Assembly (NCBI GenBank): GCA_018668095.1
Contig: JABIQF010000024.1
Location: 1-10,244, forward strand
Source: Cellvibrionales bacterium
GTDB lineage: Bacteria; Pseudomonadota; Gammaproteobacteria; Pseudomonadales; UBA7434
Length of the DNA: 10,244 nucleotides
Reading direction: 5' to 3'
The translations under genes and the position numbers were made by a program. Under the pieces are notes generated by a model that saw only the letters and a list, made by a program, of their open reading frames with translations, was not told the origin of the DNA and did no database searches. This document shows positions 6,247 through 10,244 of the stretch, one piece after another. Within the stretch, counting starts at the first letter, position 1; each line of letters opens with the position of its first letter.

Positions 6247-6283
6247 TTGCTTACCCTGAGTTGATTATTTATAATCCGCGCCG
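6247..6283 (+). promoter_or_regulatory. Promoter of the atp operon
   Basis: A perfect TATAAT (6270-6275) lies 17 bases after TTGCTT (6247-6252; only TTG matches the -35 consensus). It is followed by the GC-rich discriminator CCGCGCCG (6276-6283). The -10/discriminator block is 11/13 identical to the one upstream of mnmG (1420-1432). A start near 6282 would give atpI a leader of about 160 nt. A weak -35 with a perfect -10 and GC discriminator suggests growth-rate or ppGpp control; that is inference. Confidence 0.65.
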
Positions 6284-6303
6284 CTTGGATCGGTACTCTC
6301 TAT

Positions 6304-6334
6304 TCACTGTGTAATTTAGTGATCGGAAACAGTG
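6304..6334 (+). promoter_or_regulatory. Overlapping alternative hairpins in the atp leader
   Basis: TCACT (6304-6308) can pair with AGTGA (6318-6322), or CACTGT (6305-6310) can pair with ACAGTG (6329-6334). The two pairings use the same left arm and exclude each other. The stems are short (5 and 6 bp). No known riboswitch is recognised. Confidence 0.3.
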
Positions 6335-6444
6335 CGAAGTTGGTTAAAAAGACTAATAAGGGTGGTATTTAGCTGTTTAATAAGCGGCCATAAAATACTT
6401 AAAACCTTGTTTTAAAATAACTTTCAGCGTTACGCAATCCGTTT

Positions 6445-6858
6445 ATGGTGAATATAAGTATAAGTAGCAAACCTCCTCTTCTTCAGCAGGTATTATTGCA
6501 GTTGCTTGCAGCAACTCTACTATCACTCGCTTTTAGTTGGTATCAAGATTGGGCGTGGTCAACGTTAGTTGCCACTATGGTTGGCGCTTTAATAGCAACA
6601 AGTACAGGACTTTATTTTAATTGGCGTTCATTTCAGTGTGATTTAAACGGTAATGATGAAACAGCAGCGCATCGCGTAGTTTCTGATGTTTATCGAGCAT
6701 CAATGGCAAAAACGTTGATGGCAGGTATGTTGTTAGCGTTAGCTTTCCGATATGGAGATCAATTAGACAAGCCTTTTTTACTGCTTGGGTTTGTTGTAAT
6801 AAGTCTTTTTGGTGTGGTTAGTAATGCGTTTTTAACGCGAAATACTGAACTGCAATAG
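6445..6858 (+). CDS. atpI: ATP synthase protein I (AtpI), F-type ATPase assembly factor
   Basis: AtpI is a small inner-membrane protein encoded first in many atp operons. It is not part of the finished enzyme and helps assemble the c-ring. The 137-residue product has four predicted membrane segments (about 13-31, 36-58, 84-101 and 109-131). These lie in two hairpins joined by a polar loop around 62-82, the usual AtpI topology. Sequence conservation in this family is low, so the call rests on topology, length and position immediately upstream of atpB. The start is ATG at 6445 or GTG at 6448, directly adjacent in frame; neither has a clear Shine-Dalgarno, consistent with the generally low expression of atpI. 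It is the first gene behind the TATAAT promoter at 6270. Confidence 0.9.
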   Translation: MVNISISSKPPLLQQVLLQLLAATLLSLAFSWYQDWAWSTLVATMVGALIATSTGLYFNWRSFQCDLNGNDETAAHRVVSDVYRASMAKTLMAGMLLALAFRYGDQLDKPFLLLGFVVISLFGVVSNAFLTRNTELQ

Positions 6859-6938
6859 CGAAAAAACATAGCGATCGTTTGTGGTTGGGGTGTAATTTCA
6901 CTCAGCAAGTCGATTCAAAAGCAGAAAAAAATTATTAG

Positions 6939-6966
6939 TTATACGTCATTTATTAGTACGTTATAA
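6939..6966 (+). repeat. Imperfect hairpin in the atpI-atpB gap
   Basis: TTATACGT (6939-6946) pairs with ACG-T-TATAA (6958-6966) with one bulged base and an 11-base loop. The same stretch reads as two near-copies of ATTATTAGT...ACGT. It lies 30 bases upstream of atpB and might affect stability or translation of the transcript. Confidence 0.35.
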
Positions 6967-6996
6967 ATATTGAGAAACTAGAGAAACGATATCAGT

Positions 6997-7866
6997 ATGG
7001 CCAGTGAATCAATGACATCTGGGGAATATATTTCCCATCACCTTTTAAACCTTACTTATGGCAAGTTACCTGCTGGCTACGAGCGAGTTGGCTATGACGG
7101 TCATAGTCAGGTGTTAGAGAGTGCTGAGTGGACGTTAGCACACTCTGCTACTGAAGCCGCCGATATGGGCTTTATGGCTATTCACCTAGATACTATAGGT
7201 TGGTCATTGTTTTTAGGATTTTTATTTTGTTGGTCATTTGGTCGAGTTGCAAAATCGGTTACAGCTGGCGTACCAACAGGATTTCAGAACTTTGTAGAAA
7301 TGGTTGTTGATTTTATTGATGACAACGTTAAAGGTATTTTCCACCATAAAAACCCGTGGATAGCGCCAATTGGTTTGACCATATTTGTTTGGATCTTTTT
7401 GCAAAACTTAATGGATCTGGTTCCAGTTGATTGGATTCCATGGTTAGCGATGCAAATGGGTGTTGAATACATGAGAGTTGTACCATCGACAGATGTTAAT
7501 GCCACTTTAGGCATGTCGCTGGGTGTTTTCTTCATGATCCTTTATTACAGCATTAAGCAAAAAGGAATCGGTGGTTTTGCTGCTGAATTAGCTTTTCAGC
7601 CGTTACCCAAGTGGGCCTTACCTTTTAACTTATTTTTAGAAGTGGTGGGTTTAATCGCTAAGCCTATTTCTTTAGCGCTACGATTGTTCGGAAATATGTA
7701 TGCTGGCGAAATGGTGTTTATCATTATCAGCTTACTACCCTTTTATTTACAGTGGACATTGTCTGTACCCTGGGCGATTTTCCACATATTAGTTATTACT
7801 CTGCAGGCATTTATATTTAGTACGTTGACGGTTGTTTATTTGGCAATGGCTTACGACCATCACTAA
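6997..7866 (+). CDS. atpB: F1Fo ATP synthase subunit a
   Basis: Subunit a forms the two half-channels for protons in the inner membrane and faces the c-ring. At 289 residues it is about 18 longer than E. coli subunit a (271); the extra lies in the N-terminal periplasmic segment (about 21-68). The conserved core is intact: SLALRLFGNMYAGE (225-238) contains the essential arginine R229 (E. coli R210), N233 and E238. The last two helices contain WAIFHILVITLQAFIF, with H263 and Q270 (E. coli H245 and Q252). Earlier hydrophobic helices lie near 66-85, 122-145 and 170-187. The ATG at 6997 gives MASESMTSGEYISHHL, closely matching the E. coli N-terminus. Only a weak GAGA-type ribosome binding site precedes it. 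It is the first Fo gene after atpI. Confidence 0.98.
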   Translation: MASESMTSGEYISHHLLNLTYGKLPAGYERVGYDGHSQVLESAEWTLAHSATEAADMGFMAIHLDTIGWSLFLGFLFCWSFGRVAKSVTAGVPTGFQNFVEMVVDFIDDNVKGIFHHKNPWIAPIGLTIFVWIFLQNLMDLVPVDWIPWLAMQMGVEYMRVVPSTDVNATLGMSLGVFFMILYYSIKQKGIGGFAAELAFQPLPKWALPFNLFLEVVGLIAKPISLALRLFGNMYAGEMVFIIISLLPFYLQWTLSVPWAIFHILVITLQAFIFSTLTVVYLAMAYDHH

Positions 7867-7929
7867 TCGAAAGAGTAATTTGTAAAACAGTTTTTTATAT
7901 TTAAACATTTAAATTTTTGACCGGAGAAA
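7867..7929 (+). promoter_or_regulatory. U-rich translation-initiation region of atpE
   Basis: The 63-nt gap between atpB and atpE is very A/T-rich (T-runs at about 7891-7896 and 7914-7918) and ends in the strong ribosome binding site CCGGAG (7921-7926). E. coli also has a U-rich, unstructured translational enhancer before atpE to meet the c-subunit copy number. The same role here is inference. Confidence 0.5.
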
Positions 7930-8160
7930 ATGATGGAAGCAGCAATTATTACTTTAGCAGGTGCACTTATCATGGGCTTAGCCGCAATTGGCGCAGCTAT
8001 TGGTGTAGGTGTTTTAGGAAGCAAGTTTATTGAAGGTGCTGCTCGTCAGCCAGAGCTTGTTCCACTTCTACGCACACAGTTCTTCATTACTGTTGGCCTA
8101 GTTGATGCCGTACCAATGATCGCTGTTGGTATTGGTTTTTATATTATTTTTGCTGGCTAA
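7930..8160 (+). CDS. atpE: F1Fo ATP synthase subunit c
   Basis: Subunit c is the proteolipid that forms the rotating proton-carrying ring. The product has two membrane helices joined by the polar loop ARQP (R39-Q40-P41). The carboxylate that carries the ion is D59 in GLVDAVPMI, matching E. coli D61, with the conserved proline three residues on. There is no Q/E plus S/T sodium-binding signature, so a proton-driven enzyme is expected. At 75-76 residues it is at the short end of the family (E. coli 79). Two adjacent in-frame ATGs exist. GGAG (7923-7926) is only 3 bases from the first (7930) but 6 from the second (7933), so the second, giving a 75-residue protein starting MEAAIIT, is the more likely start. 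A structured spacer follows the stop. Confidence 0.98.
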   Translation: MMEAAIITLAGALIMGLAAIGAAIGVGVLGSKFIEGAARQPELVPLLRTQFFITVGLVDAVPMIAVGIGFYIIFAG

Positions 8161-8179
8161 TTTTTGTCTTCGACAAAAA
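8161..8179 (+). other. Stable hairpin directly after the atpE stop
   Basis: TTTTTGTC (8161-8168) and GACAAAAA (8172-8179) form a perfect 8-bp stem with a 3-base loop, beginning at the base after the TAA. No T-run follows, so it is not an intrinsic terminator. A 3'-end-protecting or processing hairpin is more likely. Confidence 0.6.
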
Positions 8180-8187
8180 GAAAACCA

Positions 8188-8269
8188 AACAGCCGGTCAA
8201 TCTCGTTTTTTGATAGAAGGCTTTAACAAGCTCATTTGTTAATACCTATTATTAATATCCCCGGCTGTT
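8188..8269 (+). other. Nested inverted repeats in the atpE-atpF spacer
   Basis: AACAGCCGG (8188-8196) and CCGGCTGTT (8261-8269) are a perfect 9-bp inverted repeat enclosing 64 bases. Inside lies a second perfect 7-bp stem, TTAACAA (8223-8229) with TTGTTAA (8236-8242) and a 6-base loop. The outer stem ends 11 bases before the AAGGG ribosome binding site of atpF (8281-8285). Together with the hairpin at 8161 nearly the whole 132-nt gap is structured. Confidence 0.65.
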
Positions 8270-8292
8270 CATAAATTGAAAAGGGTAATGCA

Positions 8293-8763
8293 GTGAATAT
8301 TAATCTCACTTTGTTTGCGCAATTAATCAGTTTTGCGATCTTTGTATGGTTTTGTAAAAACTATGTATGGCCACCGATTATTGGTGCTATGCAAGAACGA
8401 CAAAAACAAATCGCTGACGGCTTAAATGCTGCAGAAAAAGCTGGCCAAGATCTTGAAGATGCGCGTCAACAAGTAAAAGCACAGTTGGTTGAAGCCAAAG
8501 CGCAAGCAGCAGGCATTCTTGACCAAGCAAACAAGCGTGCTGCGCAGATTGTTGATGAAGCAAAAGAGCAAGCGTTTGAAGAGGGTCTTCGCCTAAAAGG
8601 TGCAGCGCAAGCTGATATCGATCAAGAAGTGAATAGAGCGAAAGAAAAACTTCGTTCACAAGTGGCTTCTTTAGTTTTGGTTGGTGCAGAGAAAATTTTG
8701 GAAGCGTCTATTGATGAGAACGCGCACAGCGATATCGTCAACAAGCTTGCAGCCAATCTTTAA
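8293..8763 (+). CDS. atpF: F1Fo ATP synthase subunit b
   Basis: Subunit b dimerises to form the peripheral stalk that holds F1 against rotation. The 156-residue protein has exactly the E. coli length. A single N-terminal membrane helix (about 5-22) is followed by YVWPP (24-28) at the membrane edge and QERQKQIADGL (34-44). A long, charged, Ala-rich helix (about 35-125) forms the coiled coil, and the C-terminal delta-binding segment contains GAEKILEASID. The start is GTG at 8293, with AAGGG (8281-8285) 7 bases upstream. The ATG at 8288 is in another frame and meets a TGA after two codons. The gene is separated from atpE by the structured 132-nt spacer and from atpH by only 14 bases. Confidence 0.97.
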   Translation: MNINLTLFAQLISFAIFVWFCKNYVWPPIIGAMQERQKQIADGLNAAEKAGQDLEDARQQVKAQLVEAKAQAAGILDQANKRAAQIVDEAKEQAFEEGLRLKGAAQADIDQEVNRAKEKLRSQVASLVLVGAEKILEASIDENAHSDIVNKLAANL

Positions 8764-8777
8764 ATCAGGAATCGGTA

Positions 8778-9314
8778 ATGGCTGAATTAAGAACATTAGC
8801 TCGACCTTACGCAAAAGCAGCTTTTCAGGCCGCTAGCGAAACGAGTTCTGTCCAACTTTGGGCTGATCAGTTAAATCTGCTCGGATCTATATCTTCACAA
8901 GCTAAAGTCACTGACGCAATCAGTTCATCGACGATTGATGCGGTAACACAGGTATCAACACTCACTGATTTAGCGGGTGATGATTTAACGGTTGCTGTAA
9001 ACAACTTCTTGCATGTGCTCGCAAGCAATAAGCGATTATTGTTATTGCCTTCAATTGCAGAGTTGTTTAATGAATTGAAAGCAGATTTAGAACGTTCTGT
9101 TGAAGTGAACATCAGCACTGCTTTTGCTTTAGATAGTGCGGTTGAAACGAAATTAGCAGAAGCGTTAAAAGATAAATTGCAGCGTGATATACGTGTACAC
9201 ACTGACGTCGATAAATCGTTGTTAGGTGGTGTAGTTGTTCGTGCGGGTGATATCGTTATTGATGGCTCCATCAAAGGACGAATCGCTAAACTCGCTGAGG
9301 CGATGTCGATTTAA
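8778..9314 (+). CDS. atpH: F1Fo ATP synthase subunit delta
   Basis: Subunit delta sits on top of F1 and links it to the b2 stalk (it is equivalent to mitochondrial OSCP). The 178-residue product matches E. coli (177). It has the N-terminal motif LARPYAKAAFQ (7-17) of the helical domain that binds subunit alpha. The conserved C-terminal GGVVVRAGDIVIDGSIKGRIAKLAE (roughly 149-173) is the family signature. The start ATG at 8778 has AGGA (8767-8770) 7 bases upstream. It lies 14 bases after atpF, so the two are likely translated in a coupled way. An 85-bp gap to atpA follows. Confidence 0.97.
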   Translation: MAELRTLARPYAKAAFQAASETSSVQLWADQLNLLGSISSQAKVTDAISSSTIDAVTQVSTLTDLAGDDLTVAVNNFLHVLASNKRLLLLPSIAELFNELKADLERSVEVNISTAFALDSAVETKLAEALKDKLQRDIRVHTDVDKSLLGGVVVRAGDIVIDGSIKGRIAKLAEAMSI

Positions 9315-9399
9315 GTAACATATTTTAATTTGGGTTATAGAGCGGCTTTTAGATTAACCGTTTATTAAGTAATGAATTTGTAGGTTTGAGGAATAGACA

Positions 9400-10244
9400 A
9401 TGCAACAGCTGAATCCATCTGAGATTAGCGAGATTATCAAACAGCGTATTGATCAACTGGATATTTCCAGTGAAGCGCGTAATGAAGGTACAGTGGTTTC
9501 CGTAACTGACGGCATCATTCGAATTCACGGTCTAGCCGATGCTATGTACGGTGAGATGATCGAATTTGAAGGCGGTATTTACGGTTTGGCGCTTAACCTT
9601 GAGCGTGACTCTGTTGGTGCGGTAATTCTTGGTGACTATAAAAGTATTGCGGAAGGTCAATCTTGTCGCTGTACAGGTCGTATCCTTGAAGTCCCTGTTG
9701 GTCCTGAATTACAAGGTCGTGTTGTTGATGCGCTTGGTAATCCAATTGACGGTAAAGGTCCTATTGAAGCGAAAGAAACTGATGCAATTGAAAAAGTTGC
9801 CCCAGGCGTTATCGCTAGACAATCGGTTGATCAGCCAGTGCAAATTGGTTTAAAAGCAGTCGACACCATGGTGCCAATCGGCCGAGGTCAGCGTGAGCTG
9901 ATAATTGGTGACCGTCAGATCGGTAAATCAGCCATTGCGGTTGATGCCATCATCAACCAGAAAGGCTCAGGCATTAAGTGTATCTATGTAGCTGTTGGTC
10001 AAAAAGCTGCTTCTGTTGCCGCCGTTGTGCGCAAACTGGAAGAGCACGGCGCAATGGAACACACCATTGTTGTTGCTGCTACAGCATCTGATCCAGCCGC
10101 CATGCAGTTCCTGGCGCCGTTTGCTGGTTGTTCCATGGGTGAGTACTACCGCGATCGCGGTCAAGATGCCCTGATCATTTATGATGATTTGACCAAGCAG
10201 GCTTGGGCCTACCGTCAAATCTCACTGCTGCTGAAACGCCCTCC
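9400..10244 (+). CDS. atpA: F1Fo ATP synthase subunit alpha (N-terminal part, runs off the window)
   Basis: Subunit alpha carries the non-catalytic nucleotide sites of the F1 hexamer. The window holds 281 codons plus 2 bases of about 513 expected. It begins MQQLNPSEISEIIKQRI, the N-terminal helix that contacts subunit delta. The beta-barrel domain follows (TVVSVTDGIIRIHGL, then GRVVDALGNPIDGKG near 105-120). The P-loop GDRQIGKS occupies 170-177; E. coli has GDRQTGKT, and the I form also occurs in other Gammaproteobacteria as I recall. ALIIYDDLTKQAWAYRQISLLL lies just before the edge. The frame is open throughout with no damage. The ATG at 9400 is preceded by GAGGAA (9388-9393), a strong ribosome binding site. 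Later atp genes (atpG, atpD, atpC) presumably lie to the right. Confidence 0.98.
   Translation, partial: MQQLNPSEISEIIKQRIDQLDISSEARNEGTVVSVTDGIIRIHGLADAMYGEMIEFEGGIYGLALNLERDSVGAVILGDYKSIAEGQSCRCTGRILEVPVGPELQGRVVDALGNPIDGKGPIEAKETDAIEKVAPGVIARQSVDQPVQIGLKAVDTMVPIGRGQRELIIGDRQIGKSAIAVDAIINQKGSGIKCIYVAVGQKAASVAAVVRKLEEHGAMEHTIVVAATASDPAAMQFLAPFAGCSMGEYYRDRGQDALIIYDDLTKQAWAYRQISLLLKRP

Noticed and set aside
9333..9359. GGTTA/TAACC inverted repeat in the atpH-atpA gap
   Set aside because: A 5-bp stem with a 17-base loop is within chance expectation.
9901..9930. Unusual P-loop (GDRQIGKS) in AtpA as a functional defect
   Set aside because: It still fits GxxxxGK[ST]; the I variant is found in other gammaproteobacterial alpha subunits, and S for T is conservative.

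Overview
The window looks like the replication-origin neighbourhood of a gammaproteobacterial chromosome, probably a free-living, moderately AT-rich marine-type lineage; the sequence does not fix the genus. The evidence is the gene order mnmG-rsmG-parA-parB-atpI-atpB-atpE-atpF-atpH-atpA and strong protein similarity to E. coli, Vibrio, Shewanella and Pseudomonas families. All of these genes run rightward. One HNH endonuclease gene at the left runs leftward.

Positions 1-446 hold no gene I can support. This stretch contains two hairpins (292-321 and 328-344) and purine-rich low-complexity sequence at the edge. Positions 447-1001 (minus strand) encode a small HNH-family protein with its own good sigma70-type promoter. 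The 502-bp gap 1002-1503 has the structure of an E. coli-type oriC: DnaA boxes (1084-1132 and 1263-1271), then an AT-rich unwinding region with three 13/14-bp repeats (1316-1355), then mnmG. The outermost boxes point the same way as E. coli R4 and R1. The DNA flanking the R1-like box also resembles E. coli. E. coli has mioC on the far side of the origin; here the HNH gene occupies that place. There is not a single GATC in the gap, so Dam/SeqA control as in E. coli is unlikely.

Positions 1504-4103 carry the tRNA-modification gene mnmG and the 16S rRNA methyltransferase gene rsmG. Positions 4281-6179 carry the chromosome-partitioning pair parA-parB. No consensus-like parS site was found by eye. 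rsmG and parA both start at TTG behind the same CCGGAAAC block.

From 6180 to the right edge lies the F1Fo ATP synthase operon: a TATAAT promoter with a GC-rich discriminator, a leader of about 160 nt, atpI, Fo genes atpB/atpE/atpF, then atpH and the first 281 codons of atpA, which runs off the window. The c-subunit residues indicate a proton-coupled enzyme. The 132-nt gap between atpE and atpF is densely structured: three inverted repeats, two of them nested. It is the least ordinary part of the operon.

Overall this is core genome, not a defence or mobile island. The points most worth following are the GATC-free oriC flanked by an HNH gene and the structured atpE-atpF spacer.
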